From positions 62,001 through 126,000 of the forward strand of contig QXWV01000030.1 of NCBI GenBank assembly GCA_009911195.1: 64,000 nucleotides of DNA, written 5' to 3'. The notes under the pieces are model-generated. The model made no database searches. It had not been told where the DNA came from and saw only the letters and a list, made by a program, of their open reading frames with translations. Below are positions 17,886 through 27,401 of this stretch, piece after piece. Made by a program: the position numbers and the translations under genes. Every line of letters begins with the position of its first letter. Position 1 is the first letter of the stretch. The DNA comes from Lachnospiraceae bacterium. Lineage in GTDB: Bacteria > Bacillota > Clostridia > Lachnospirales > Lachnospiraceae.

Positions 17886-17955
17886 GAAATCGCCCGTTTA
17901 TGGATAGTATTTGATACCTTGAATCCTATTATATACCAAAATGCTTGGCGATTTC
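17886..17955. repeat. 9-bp inverted repeat in the AraC/ABC spacer
   Basis: GAAATCGCC at 17886-17894 and its exact complement GGCGATTTC at 17947-17955, 52 bases apart. It lies just upstream of the araC-type gene and may be a regulator site or chance. Confidence 0.35.
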
Positions 17956-18004
17956 AAATAAAAATCATAAAAGTAGCATTTAGGCATAAAATATACTAAA
18001 TTGT

Positions 18005-18038
18005 GGTATTTACTAGTGGCATAATGGTATTTTATAAT
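18005..18038 (+). promoter_or_regulatory. ABC sugar operon promoter with GGTATTT direct repeats
   Basis: TATAAT at 18033-18038 has only a poor -35 (TTACTA, 18010-18015). GGTATTT occurs at 18005-18011 and 18026-18032, exactly 21 bases or two helical turns apart, overlapping the -35 and abutting the -10. That layout suits an AraC-type activator. Confidence 0.5.
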
Positions 18039-18069
18039 CTTTTTATCAAAATAGGGAAGGAGAAATGCT

Positions 18070-19353
18070 ATGAAAGGGAAAAGGATAAAATGCTTGGGGC
18101 TTGCAATATGCTGTATGGCGGCATCATTGTTTGCCTGTGGGTGCGGGGCTTCTGCAAATGACGGAAAGATTGAAATCGAAATCGTCCAGTACAAGCCGGA
18201 AGCGGCGAATTATTTTAAGACGGTGGAAGATGAATTCAACGCAACCCATGATAATATTCATTTGAAAATCAGTTCCCCGAATGACGCAATGACAATTTTG
18301 AAGACAAGATTCATCAGAGAGGATTACCCGGACATCATAGGAATTGGCGGAGACATCAATTACTCCTATTTTGTGGATGTAGAGATTCTGGCGGATATCT
18401 CAGATTATAGCGGGCTTGGGAGTATAAACCAAGGATATCTGGATATTGACGAAGCGCTGGAGCTGGTTCCTACGGAAGGGACTTTTGCGGTGCCATATGT
18501 GGCTAACGCGGCTGGAATTTTGTATAACCGGGATATGTTTGAAGAGCATGGGTGGACGATTCCTGAAAATTGGGAGGAACTCATCGCTTTGTGCGATACC
18601 ATCCAGGCGGAAGGGATACTTCCGTTTTATTTCGGCTTTAAAGATACATGGACTTGTCTGGCACCCTGGAACTCCATGGCGGTTGATTTATCCCCTGCGG
18701 ATACAACGAAGCAAGTAAACCGGGGAGAAACTACATTTTCCGTAGAATATAGGGAAATCGCAGAAAAATATCTGGATTTACTGCAGTATGGGCCGGATGA
18801 CCCGTTCGCGTATGGCTACAATGACGCCTGTACCGCTTTTGCCCGGGGCGAATCCGCAATGTACCCTATCGGCAGTTACGCTGCTCCCCAGATTCTTTCC
18901 GTAAACCCGGATTTAAATCTGGATTCCTTCGTAATGCCGGCTAACGATTCCAAAGATGGCAATACGCTGAACTCCGGTGTAGACCTTCAGTTCTGTGTGA
19001 TGGCGGAATGCCCGAATAAGGAAGCGGCCTACGAAGTTTTGGATTTCCTCTTCGCCGATGAAAATATTCAGAAATACATTGATGCACAGACGGCAATACC
19101 TTGTAAAGAGGGTGACTTCGCATTGCCTTCCATCCTGGATGGGATGACCGATTACATAACAAGCGGAAATATGAAAGACTATCAGGACCATTATTATCCG
19201 TCGGAAATGGCAGTGGACGCTCAAATCCAGACATTCCTGTTGAATAAGGATGTGGATGCTTTCCTGACGAAGTTTGACAATGACTGGCCGCGTTATAACA
19301 GAGATATCATCCGCGTGGTACAGGAATATGAAAAACAACACAATGCGAATTAG
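18070..19353 (+). CDS. ABC sugar transporter, substrate-binding lipoprotein
   Basis: 427 residues. A signal peptide ends in a lipobox, Leu-Phe-Ala-Cys with Cys at residue 23. The mature part is a family 1 extracellular binding protein: DEFNATHDNIHLKI, DIIGIGGD, VPYVANAAGILYNRDMFEEHG and WEELIALCDTI, with the late AAYEVLDFLFADENIQKYID. It would sit on the outer face of the membrane and deliver an oligosaccharide to the two permeases that follow. With GH36 downstream, an alpha-galactoside such as raffinose or melibiose is the likely ligand. Confidence 0.88.
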   Translation: MKGKRIKCLGLAICCMAASLFACGCGASANDGKIEIEIVQYKPEAANYFKTVEDEFNATHDNIHLKISSPNDAMTILKTRFIREDYPDIIGIGGDINYSYFVDVEILADISDYSGLGSINQGYLDIDEALELVPTEGTFAVPYVANAAGILYNRDMFEEHGWTIPENWEELIALCDTIQAEGILPFYFGFKDTWTCLAPWNSMAVDLSPADTTKQVNRGETTFSVEYREIAEKYLDLLQYGPDDPFAYGYNDACTAFARGESAMYPIGSYAAPQILSVNPDLNLDSFVMPANDSKDGNTLNSGVDLQFCVMAECPNKEAAYEVLDFLFADENIQKYIDAQTAIPCKEGDFALPSILDGMTDYITSGNMKDYQDHYYPSEMAVDAQIQTFLLNKDVDAFLTKFDNDWPRYNRDIIRVVQEYEKQHNAN

Positions 19354-19366
19354 GAAAGGAGAAGCT

Positions 19367-20245
19367 ATGAAAGAAGTGATGAAAAATGAAAGGAAAAGAA
19401 CTTTTTTACTGATTACGATTCCGATTCTGGCACTGTTTATCTGCTTTAACACCATTCCTTTGATTCGTGGTGTGATTTACAGCTTTACCAATTTCAAAGG
19501 GTTCGGGAAATATAACTGGGTAGGTTTCCAGAATTATATTGATTTGTTTTCGGATGCCCGCGTAGGGAAATCCTATTGGTTTACCTTTAAACTGGCTATT
19601 GTATCCACGGTGGTTACTAACGTGCTCAGCCTTATCCTGGCTTTGGGCCTGAACAGTAAAATAAAGGCGAAAAGCTTTTTCAGGGGAGCATATTTCCTGC
19701 CTAACATTTTAGGCGCATTGGTAGTAGGTTATATTTTCAATTACTTTTTTACATATATACTTCCGGCAGTGGCGCAGATGATGGGAGTCGGGGCATTGAG
19801 TTCCAGCATCCTGTCAAACCCCAGCGCGGCATGGATTGGAATTATGGTAGTATGCGCATGGCAGGCCATCGCCATGAACACCATCATTTATATCTCCGGC
19901 CTTCAGACCGTGCCTGAGGATGTGTATGAGGCCGGCGGGCTGGACGGCGCAACAGGGTGGAAGCAGTTCCGCTACCTCACATTCCCGTTGATTATACCGT
20001 TCTTCTCCATCAATATGGTGCTTTGCGTGAAGAACTTCCTGATGGTATTCGACCAGATTATGGCCTTGACAAAAGGCGGCCCTGCACAGAGTACGGAATC
20101 CATTTCCTACCTGATTTACAATAACGGTATGTCGGGCGGGCAGTTCGGTTTCCAAAGCGCCAATGCAGTTGTATTCTTTATCGTAATTGTAATTGTTTCC
20201 GTGGCACAGATGAAATTTTCCAGCAGTAAGGAGGAGCAGCTATGA
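19367..20245 (+). CDS. ABC sugar permease, MalF/RafF type
   Basis: About 292 residues with six predicted helices and the EAA loop DVYEAGGLDGATGWKQFRYLTFPLI that docks the ATPase. It is the first of two binding-protein-dependent sugar permeases. The ATG at 19367 has GAAAGGAG upstream. Its stop overlaps the next start by four bases. No ATPase gene is in this operon, so a shared MsmK/MalK-type ATPase elsewhere must drive it, as is common in Firmicutes. Confidence 0.9.
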   Translation: MKEVMKNERKRTFLLITIPILALFICFNTIPLIRGVIYSFTNFKGFGKYNWVGFQNYIDLFSDARVGKSYWFTFKLAIVSTVVTNVLSLILALGLNSKIKAKSFFRGAYFLPNILGALVVGYIFNYFFTYILPAVAQMMGVGALSSSILSNPSAAWIGIMVVCAWQAIAMNTIIYISGLQTVPEDVYEAGGLDGATGWKQFRYLTFPLIIPFFSINMVLCVKNFLMVFDQIMALTKGGPAQSTESISYLIYNNGMSGGQFGFQSANAVVFFIVIVIVSVAQMKFSSSKEEQL

Positions 20246-21087
20246 CAAAGAAAAATGCAGATATGCATACGAATAAGGTGGCAATGGTCTTATTGATATT
20301 GGGGCTTTCCACAATTATCTTTCCGCTGTATTTGACGATTGTAATTGCGTTCAAACAGCCTTCTGAAATGACAAACAGCATCAGCGGTATTTTATCCCTG
20401 CCCAAGTCATGGAGTCTGAATAATTTTAGGGAAGCTATGGAAGTAACGGATTTCTGGCACTCTTTGGGGAACAGCCTTTTGATTACACTGCTGGCAGTAG
20501 GGTTATCCATCATTATCCATTCATTGATGGGTTATGCATTGGGGAGAAATAAAGCAAAAAATAAATTTTACAGCTTCGTATATTTGTTTATTGTAAGCGG
20601 TATGTTCGTTCCTTTTGCAATTCTGATGATGCCTCTGGCAAAACAGACAGCAGAACTGGGGCTGGCAAACTGGGCCGGTGTAATTATCCTTTATGTAGTA
20701 TTTTATATGCCGATGAATATATTGCTGTATTCAGGATACCTGGTAAATATCCCGATGGCATTGGAAGAAGCGGCGAAGGTGGACGGGGCTTCCACATGGA
20801 GGACTTACTGGAAGATTATTTTCCCGATTATGCGCCCTATGCATGCAACGGTTGCGGTTTTGACAGCATTGGCAGTATGGAATGACGTTATGACACCATT
20901 GGTTATAATGGCAGGTTCAGGACAGAATACATTACCGTTGGCACAGTTGAACTTCCAGTCACAGTTTGGTACAAATTATAACCTGGCATTTGCATCATAC
21001 TTGTTGGCATTGATACCGATTCTGATTTTCTATATCATCTGCCAGAAACAGATTCTGAACGGTGTGGTAAACGGAGCGGTGAAGTAA
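20242..21087 (+). CDS. ABC sugar permease, MalG/RafG type
   Basis: 281 residues, six helices, and the EAA motif ALEEAAKVDGASTWRTYWKIIFPIM. It begins within the end of the previous permease (ATGA overlap), so the two are translationally coupled and should form the membrane heterodimer of the importer. Confidence 0.9.
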   Translation: MTKKNADMHTNKVAMVLLILGLSTIIFPLYLTIVIAFKQPSEMTNSISGILSLPKSWSLNNFREAMEVTDFWHSLGNSLLITLLAVGLSIIIHSLMGYALGRNKAKNKFYSFVYLFIVSGMFVPFAILMMPLAKQTAELGLANWAGVIILYVVFYMPMNILLYSGYLVNIPMALEEAAKVDGASTWRTYWKIIFPIMRPMHATVAVLTALAVWNDVMTPLVIMAGSGQNTLPLAQLNFQSQFGTNYNLAFASYLLALIPILIFYIICQKQILNGVVNGAVK

Positions 21088-21145
21088 AGAAAAGACCAAA
21101 AACAGCTATCAATAAGGTTACCGGTCACAATGTGGGCAGTAACGG

Positions 21146-21184
21146 AACGCGGGCTGCCAGGTAATTGTGGCAGCCTGCGTTTTT
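21146..21184 (+). terminator. Terminator between permease and GH36
   Basis: A GC-rich stem (AACGCgGGCTGCCA with TGGCAGCCtGCGTT) followed by Ts. It may reduce expression of the alpha-galactosidase relative to the transporter. Confidence 0.75.
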
Positions 21185-21222
21185 CCCTTATTTAAAAAAC
21201 TATTTGGACAGGAGGAGAGGAT

Positions 21223-23409
21223 ATGGCAGTATGTTATGACAAAAAATCGAAAACTATCTCAATTAATACAGAACATACTACTTATCAGATGAAAATCGGC
21301 CCTTATGGGGTGTTGATGCACACTTATTATGGGGAGAGGATTTCCGGCGAGGATATGTCATATCTGTTTCGGTATGAAGATATCGGCTTTTCTCCGGCAA
21401 TGGGAGATGCAGGGATGGATAGGACGGTCTCCCTGGATACGATGCCCCAGGAAATGCCCTCCTTTAATGTAGGGGACTACCGGGCGGAAGGCATACGGGT
21501 ACAGCATGGGGATGGCACATATGTCCTGGATTTAAGATATGTATCCCATGAAATTCTGGAAGGGAAATATTGCCTGGAAGGGTTGCCGGCGATGTATGGG
21601 GACGGCGAGAAAGCAGAGACATTAAAGGTAGTTTTAAGGGACAGGGCAAAAGAGTTTTTTGTTACACTTTTATATGGTGTTTTTGAAGATTTGGATATTA
21701 TTACCAGAGCCTGCCTTATTGAAAACCGGGAGGAAGAGACTGCCGTAATGGACAAAGCGGTTTCCATGAGCATGGATTTCCTAACGGCGGATATGGATAT
21801 TTATACATTTAACGGAAGACATACAATGGAACGGGAAGCGGAAAGGAAAAAGCTGGGGAAAGGGATTACCTCAATAGGGTCTCTTCGTGGAACATCCAGC
21901 CACCAGCATAACCCCTTTGTGATTCTATGTGAGCCGGAAACGGAGGAAGAACATGGGGGATGCTATGGGTTCGCTTATGTATACAGCGGCAATTTCCTGG
22001 TGGAGGCGGAGTGCAGCCAGTTGGACATGCTGCGGTTTACCATGGGGATTCATCCTTCACGCTTTAAGGTGATGTTGGAAAAGGGAAGAATTTTCACTAT
22101 GCCGGAAGTAATTATGAGCTATTCGGGGAATGGACTGGGTAAATTGTCGGCTCAGTTCCACCGGGCGATGAGGAATCATCTTTGCAGGGGAAAATTTAAA
22201 AACAGCCGGCGGCCGATATTAATTAATAACTGGGAAGCCACCTATTTTGATTTTAATGGAGAAAAACTAATCGCCATAGCGGAGGAAGCGTCAAAACTGG
22301 GAATAGAAATGCTTGTCATGGATGACGGATGGTTTGGGAAAAGGGATTTTGATGAATCCGGGCTGGGGGATTGGTTTCCTAATGAAGAAAAGCTGGGGAT
22401 GGGTCTTCACGAGCTGATTCAGAGGGTGAAAGAAAAGGGGCTTTCCTTTGGCATCTGGATAGAACCGGAGATGGTGAACGAGGACAGCCGCCTGTATAGG
22501 CAGCATCCAGACTGGGCAATTACCCTCCCGGACAGGGAGCCGGGCAGAGGAAGATGCCAATTGGTGCTGGACCTGGGAAGAGAATGTGTGCGGGAGTATC
22601 TTTATCAGGCGATTTGCGGCATTTTGGACACAGGGGATATTTCTTATGTGAAATGGGATATGAACAGAAGCATCAGCGATGTCTATAACCCGGAATTGTC
22701 TCCGGAACAACAAGGGGAAGCAGGGCACAGATATGTGCTTGGCTTGTATGAACTTTTGGAAAAGATTACAACAAGATATCCCGATGTGCTGTTTGAAGGG
22801 TGCAGTGGAGGCGGGGGAAGGTTCGACGCCGGTATGCTTTATTATTCCCCTCAGATTTGGTGCAGCGATGATACGGATGCTATTGAGCGGCTAAAGATTC
22901 AGTATGGAACATCCTTCGGATATCCTATCAGTACAGTGGGTTCCCATGTTTCAGCTTGCCCGAACCATCAGAACGGCCGTATTACGCCATTGCATACAAG
23001 AGGGACAGTGGCGATGGCGGGCAGTTTTGGCTATGAACTGGATATTAGTAAAATGACGGCTGAGGACAAGGAAGAGGTCAGGGAACAAATAAAGAATTAT
23101 AAGAAATACTTTGAACTGATTCAGGAAGGGGATTATTACCGTTTGACGAAACCGGAGGAAATCTTTATGGGATGGCAGTTTGTTTCCCAAGACCGGGGAA
23201 AAAGCCTGGTAAATGTGGTAATGACCAGTGCTAGGTCGAATGCACCGGGATGCATCATAAGGTGCAGGGGACTGAATCCGCAGGATAATTATAAAGAGGC
23301 AGGAACAGGGAGGGTTTATAGTGGCAGTGCATTGATGTACGGAGGATATTTACTTCCCAAGGAAATGGGGGAATACCAGTCTTACCAGATGTATTTTGAG
23401 AGGGTTTGA
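21223..23409 (+). CDS. GH36 alpha-galactosidase
   Basis: 728 residues, the usual length of tetrameric bacterial GH36 enzymes. It shows MLVMDDGWFGKRD, the nucleophile motif YVKWDMNRS (Asp near 479), and the acid/base motif WCSDDTDAIERL (Asp near 549-550). It also has FEGCSGGGGRFD and GSHVSACPNHQ. It lacks a signal peptide and would cut terminal alpha-galactose from raffinose-family sugars after uptake by the upstream importer. An AGGAGGAG site precedes the ATG. Confidence 0.93.
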   Translation: MAVCYDKKSKTISINTEHTTYQMKIGPYGVLMHTYYGERISGEDMSYLFRYEDIGFSPAMGDAGMDRTVSLDTMPQEMPSFNVGDYRAEGIRVQHGDGTYVLDLRYVSHEILEGKYCLEGLPAMYGDGEKAETLKVVLRDRAKEFFVTLLYGVFEDLDIITRACLIENREEETAVMDKAVSMSMDFLTADMDIYTFNGRHTMEREAERKKLGKGITSIGSLRGTSSHQHNPFVILCEPETEEEHGGCYGFAYVYSGNFLVEAECSQLDMLRFTMGIHPSRFKVMLEKGRIFTMPEVIMSYSGNGLGKLSAQFHRAMRNHLCRGKFKNSRRPILINNWEATYFDFNGEKLIAIAEEASKLGIEMLVMDDGWFGKRDFDESGLGDWFPNEEKLGMGLHELIQRVKEKGLSFGIWIEPEMVNEDSRLYRQHPDWAITLPDREPGRGRCQLVLDLGRECVREYLYQAICGILDTGDISYVKWDMNRSISDVYNPELSPEQQGEAGHRYVLGLYELLEKITTRYPDVLFEGCSGGGGRFDAGMLYYSPQIWCSDDTDAIERLKIQYGTSFGYPISTVGSHVSACPNHQNGRITPLHTRGTVAMAGSFGYELDISKMTAEDKEEVREQIKNYKKYFELIQEGDYYRLTKPEEIFMGWQFVSQDRGKSLVNVVMTSARSNAPGCIIRCRGLNPQDNYKEAGTGRVYSGSALMYGGYLLPKEMGEYQSYQMYFERV

Positions 23410-23479
23410 GTATTTATATAGATGGAAGGCGGCCGGGATGGTGTGAAATGCTGCCCGGCTGACTTCCGGTAAAAGTGGG

Positions 23480-23516
23480 TAACGGCAAAAAAGGGTTTTG
23501 CCGTTATCCGTTTTTT
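23480..23516 (+). terminator. Terminator after GH36
   Basis: A stem of 23480-23490 with 23496-23506 is followed after four bases by six Ts. Confidence 0.65.
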
Positions 23517-23588
23517 ATGTTATATTAATGTGAGGAGAGCATTCTTTTTATACCAAAAAGGGCATATATGTGCGGAAATGAGGGAAAT

Positions 23589-24596
23589 ATGGAAAGGATT
23601 ACTTTAGGCAAGACAGGGTTAGTCATGAATAAAAACGGCTTTGGGGCGCTTCCGGTTCAAAGGGTATCGAAAAAGGATGCGGTATATTTGCTGCAGAAGG
23701 CTTTTTATCATGGAATTAATTATTTTGATACTGCCAGGATGTATACAGACAGCGAGGAGAAGATAGGGGCAGCACTTTCCCAGGTGCGGGAGAAGATAAT
23801 TATCAGCACGAAGACGGGGGCACAGGATGCCGCCGGTTTTTGGGCTGATTTGGAAATGAGTTTTAAGGAACTGCAGACGGATTACATAGATATTTATCAG
23901 TTCCATAATCCCTCATTCTGCCCTAAGCCGGGAGACGGCTCAGGACTATATGAGGCCATGCTGGAAGCGAAGGAACAAGGGAAGATAGGGCATATCGGTA
24001 TTACAAACCATAGATATAAGATTGCGGAGGAAGCGGTGGAATCCGGGCTTTATGAAACGGTACAGTTTCCGTTTTCCTATTTGGCCGGTGAACCGGAGAA
24101 AAAGATTGTAAAAATGTGCAAGGAAAAGGACATTGGTTTTATCGCCATGAAAGCTTTGTCCGGCGGCCTGATTACGGATTCGGCGTTGGCATATGCATAT
24201 ATGGCCGGATATGGCCATGTGGAGCCAATCTGGGGAATCCAGAAGGAGGCAGAACTGGACGAATTCCTTTCCTATCAGGAAAACCCTCCTGTTTGGACGG
24301 AGGAAATGGAAGAAAAGGTAGAAAAGGAAAAAGAAGAGTTGGCGGGGGATTTCTGCAGGGGATGCGGCTATTGTATGCCGTGCCCGGTGGGGATTGAAAT
24401 CAATAACTGTGCCAGGATGAGCCTGTTGCTTCGCCGTGCGCCCAAGGAGGGGTATCTGAGGGAAGTATGGAAAGAGAAAATGAAGAAAATAGAGAGCTGC
24501 CTGCTTTGCGGCCAGTGTAAAAGCAGGTGTCCTTATGGGCTGGATACTCCGGAACTGCTTAAAAAAAACTATGAGGATTATAAGACCTTCCTTTAA
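23589..24596 (+). CDS. Aldo/keto reductase with two C-terminal Fe-S motifs
   Basis: About 335 residues. The aldo/keto reductase barrel has NYFDTARMYTDSEEKIG, with the catalytic Asp and Tyr, and later TDYIDIYQFHNP. The C-terminal part has two Cys clusters, CRGCGYCMPCPVGI and CLLCGQCKSRCP, typical of AKR proteins fused to a 4Fe-4S ferredoxin-like tail. The substrate is unknown; electron transfer rather than simple NADPH chemistry is possible. The ATG at 23589 has GAGGG upstream. It stands between the GH36 and LacI genes, each apparently separate. Confidence 0.85.
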   Translation: MERITLGKTGLVMNKNGFGALPVQRVSKKDAVYLLQKAFYHGINYFDTARMYTDSEEKIGAALSQVREKIIISTKTGAQDAAGFWADLEMSFKELQTDYIDIYQFHNPSFCPKPGDGSGLYEAMLEAKEQGKIGHIGITNHRYKIAEEAVESGLYETVQFPFSYLAGEPEKKIVKMCKEKDIGFIAMKALSGGLITDSALAYAYMAGYGHVEPIWGIQKEAELDEFLSYQENPPVWTEEMEEKVEKEKEELAGDFCRGCGYCMPCPVGIEINNCARMSLLLRRAPKEGYLREVWKEKMKKIESCLLCGQCKSRCPYGLDTPELLKKNYEDYKTFL

Positions 24597-24666
24597 TGGC
24601 GGTTTTGCTTTGGCGCCCGAAGTAGGATATTCAAAAAGAAATTATAAAGGATTGGAAATAGGAGAT

Positions 24667-25713
24667 ATGACATCCAGAGAATTTGCCAAGCTGATAGGGG
24701 TATCGCAGCCAACGGTGTCGCGTGCTCTTAATAACAGCAGCCTTGTAGCCCCCGAGACGAAAGAATATGTGCTGAGGAAGGCGAGGGAATATAAGTTTGA
24801 GCTGAACAGCCAGGCGCAGAGCCTGAAAACAAGCAGGACGGGAACGATAGGAATCCTTTTCCCGAAGCATTTTATCAGTATGAACAATAATTTAATGCTC
24901 GCCCATGTGTATGACTGTATCCAGCAGGAACTGAGCTCTTATGACTATGATATTATGGTCATTTATTATGACAGTAATTCTCAGGACTTTTCCAGGTTTG
25001 AGAGAAGCATACGCAAGAAAAAAGTGGACGGGTTTCTTGTGTTACGTATGGAACTTATGGATGAGGAGATGGAACTGATTCAGCAGTACCAGGTGCCATG
25101 TGTGTTTATGATGAATGCCAATGCGAACATCAGGGAAAACCTCAGTTATTTCTTTTCGGATAGCTTTTACGGGGGGTACTTAGCAGGGAAATATTTGGGG
25201 AAATTCCAGGATTATGACAAAATGTATATCACAGTTTCGGAGGAACGGGATGATGCCAGCCGGCGCTTTAATGGATATTGCAAAGGGCTGAAGGAAATGG
25301 GGTATAATTTCCGGGACGGGGATATATTACAGTGTAATATTGGCATACGGTCGGCGTTTGACTGTATCAGCCGGAATATAGACATATTCAGAAAACGGAA
25401 AACGGCAATTTTTACTTATAGCGATTTACTGGCGATTGGTGCGGTTCAGGCATTTTTGCATTATGATATAGCAGTTCCGGAGCAGGTGCAGGTACTGGGG
25501 ATGGATGACTTGCCTCTGGCTACGATGCTGCAGCCGGAGATTAGTACGATTCATGTAGATGTGGATGAAATAGTGTCAAATGCGTGCCATCTGCTGATGG
25601 AACTGATAGAAAAAAAGGCGGTGATGAAGCAGGAATGGGTTCGGCCACGGCTGATTATCCGGGAGACTTCCTGGCCCATACAAGGAGAGGAAGCCAATTC
25701 CTGTGGGCAATGA
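24667..25713 (+). CDS. LacI family transcriptional regulator
   Basis: About 348 residues. The N-terminal helix-turn-helix and hinge are clear: TSREFAKLIGVSQPTVSRAL and then NSQAQSLKTSRTGTIGI. A periplasmic-binding-protein-like sensor follows, with GMDDLPLATMLQPEISTIHVD near the end. The downstream operon has a palindrome with a central CpG typical of LacI-family operators, so I infer it represses the ABC-sulfatase operon. The ATG at 24667 follows TAGGAG; an open frame from 24535 overlaps the previous gene and is not needed. Confidence 0.9.
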   Translation: MTSREFAKLIGVSQPTVSRALNNSSLVAPETKEYVLRKAREYKFELNSQAQSLKTSRTGTIGILFPKHFISMNNNLMLAHVYDCIQQELSSYDYDIMVIYYDSNSQDFSRFERSIRKKKVDGFLVLRMELMDEEMELIQQYQVPCVFMMNANANIRENLSYFFSDSFYGGYLAGKYLGKFQDYDKMYITVSEERDDASRRFNGYCKGLKEMGYNFRDGDILQCNIGIRSAFDCISRNIDIFRKRKTAIFTYSDLLAIGAVQAFLHYDIAVPEQVQVLGMDDLPLATMLQPEISTIHVDVDEIVSNACHLLMELIEKKAVMKQEWVRPRLIIRETSWPIQGEEANSCGQ

Positions 25714-25796
25714 AACAAGTGGGCATATGTGCCTGTATTTTAAAAGAAAAATAGAAAATGCCAGATACCTGAGAAAACGGTAAGCGAAAGGGAAAG

Positions 25797-25828
25797 CCTT
25801 ATGCGTATATTTACGTATAAGGTTTTTT
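25797..25828 (+). terminator. Terminator of the LacI gene
   Basis: Arms 25797-25807 and 25812-25822 (one G:T pair) followed by six Ts. The stem contains a TACGTA core like the nearby operators. Confidence 0.7.
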
Positions 25829-25889
25829 CGTATAGAAAGGCGGAGCGCAAGAAAATGGTAATTGTGCAAATTATACAAATTTACTTAAA

Positions 25890-25903
25890 TGAATACGTAT
25901 AAA
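25890..25903. promoter_or_regulatory. Auxiliary LacI-type operator candidate
   Basis: TGAATACGTATAAA shares its first eleven bases with the main operator and lies 99 bases upstream of it, centre to centre. Confidence 0.45.
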
Positions 25904-25947
25904 ATAAACAGAAAAGAGGGGAAACTAGAAAATATGAATAAAAAGCA

Positions 25948-25976
25948 TTGACAATATGATGAATAGGTGTTATAAA
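25948..25976 (+). promoter_or_regulatory. Promoter of the ABC-sulfatase operon
   Basis: TTGACA (25948-25953), a 17-base spacer and TATAAA (25971-25976). Confidence 0.7.
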
Positions 25977-25988
25977 TGAATTATCAAA

Positions 25989-26002
25989 TGAATACGTATT
26001 CA
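25989..26002. promoter_or_regulatory. Main LacI-type operator
   Basis: TGAATACGTATTCA is a perfect 14-bp palindrome with the central CG usual for LacI-family sites. It starts about six bases after the expected transcription start, where a bound repressor would block elongation. Confidence 0.65.
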
Positions 26003-26028
26003 ATTCAAAGGCTCAAAGGAGGACGAAT

Positions 26029-27183
26029 ATGAAGAGAATAATGGCTATGATAATGGCGGCATGTATGATGGTATGTATTTTGGCGGGGTGCGGAACATCG
26101 GATGCACCGGCGGAGAATAAAGGGGATGCGCCAGCAGAAGCAGTGGAGGAAACAAAAGAGGACGCGCCGGAGGCGGCTGCGGAAGATACGGCAGAAGCCG
26201 GAACGGAGACGGATGGATTAACGCCTTCAGGAGAAACTTTAATCGTGGGTACAATGGCAAATTCCCTTGGATTGCCAGTACACCAGGCGGAAAAAGCAGG
26301 ATACTTTAAAGATGCGGGATTGGATGTCAAAATTGAAATATTTGCAACTGGTGCCCCCATTAATGAAGCGATGGCAGCGGGGGAACTGGATGTGGCAGTC
26401 AGCGGTATGGCTTCTGTTTATGCATTGGCAACCGGGATGTACACTTATATTGGTGATGGCGTTATCACTACGGGTGGAGAATCCATTTATGCAAGGGCGG
26501 ACAGCCCATACGTACAGGCCGGAGCGGATGAAAGCGGTGTTATCGGAAATGCGGAAGTATTAAAGGATGCATCTATTTTAGGGCCTTTGGCAACAACAGC
26601 CCATTATCAGGCAATTAAATATATGGAACATTTTGGGTTGACAACAGATGATTTCAGTATGGTTTCCATGGATTATCCTCAGGCATACCAGGCATTTATT
26701 ACTGGTGAAGGCGATTTGATTGCAAATAAAATGCCATATACCAATCAGTTGGAAGAAGCCGGGTATGTGAAAGTTTCTGATATGAATATGATATTGGACA
26801 ACCCCATTATTGATACAATTTTTGTGCAGAATGCAGTAGCGGAAGGGCGCAGGGATGATTTAGTCCTTTTCCTGGAATGTTATTATAAGGCGTGTGCAGA
26901 TTTGATGGCGGATGAGGCGGCCAGGAGAGATACTGCTATGGAATGGTATGCGGAAGAAGGCATCACTTACAGTGATTCCGATATGGATACGGAAATTGAG
27001 GTTAAAGATTACTTCACGATTGATACAGTGGATACGGAAGCTAATTCCATCGGTTCGTTTATGACAGATATCGGTGCATTCTATGTGGAGCAGGATATGA
27101 TTTCTACCAGCGATATCCCTAATGTGGAAGCAAGCATCGACCATTCCTTCCTGGAAGCGGCAAAGGCAAGGGCTGCAAAATAA
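26029..27183 (+). CDS. NitT/TauT-type ABC substrate-binding lipoprotein
   Basis: 384 residues. The lipobox Leu-Ala-Gly-Cys is at 18-21, followed by an acidic Ala/Glu/Pro linker of about 45 residues. The binding domain is of the SsuA/TauA/NMT1 type: LGLPVHQAEKAGYFKDAGLDV, then INEAMAAGELDVAVSGMAS and later AYQAFITGEGDLIAN. Relatives bind sulfonates, taurine, nitrate or thiamine precursors. Co-location with two sulfatases suggests an anionic sulfur compound as ligand; this is inference. It is the first gene of the LacI-controlled operon and has a strong ribosome site. Confidence 0.85.
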   Translation: MKRIMAMIMAACMMVCILAGCGTSDAPAENKGDAPAEAVEETKEDAPEAAAEDTAEAGTETDGLTPSGETLIVGTMANSLGLPVHQAEKAGYFKDAGLDVKIEIFATGAPINEAMAAGELDVAVSGMASVYALATGMYTYIGDGVITTGGESIYARADSPYVQAGADESGVIGNAEVLKDASILGPLATTAHYQAIKYMEHFGLTTDDFSMVSMDYPQAYQAFITGEGDLIANKMPYTNQLEEAGYVKVSDMNMILDNPIIDTIFVQNAVAEGRRDDLVLFLECYYKACADLMADEAARRDTAMEWYAEEGITYSDSDMDTEIEVKDYFTIDTVDTEANSIGSFMTDIGAFYVEQDMISTSDIPNVEASIDHSFLEAAKARAAK

Positions 27184-27401
27184 TCAAATAAAGCGATGGT
27201 AATGCGAAAAGCAGAAAAGTAAAGGCAGTGATGCAAAATGGCAGGGCAGTTACAGTTATTCCAAGGATATATACGGATTTGCAGATAAATATACCGCTTT
27301 GCGGTGCTAATCCGGTGCGGGAAACGCTTTCACAAGGTTTCCTTAATGTGGAATTTGCAATTGCCCTGTTGCTATTCTCCGAAAGAAAGGCATGGTTTAA
27401 G

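Larger units (their letters stand above)
25714..26028. other. Regulatory spacer ahead of the ABC-sulfatase operon
   Basis: No gene is visible. It contains, in order, the LacI terminator, an auxiliary operator-like site, the operon promoter and the main palindromic operator, each listed separately. Confidence 0.7.

Noticed and set aside
27228-27401. N-terminal extension of permease 1 from 27228
   Set aside because: The extra 58 residues are not hydrophobic or family-like, and the first membrane helix begins after the ATG at 27402.
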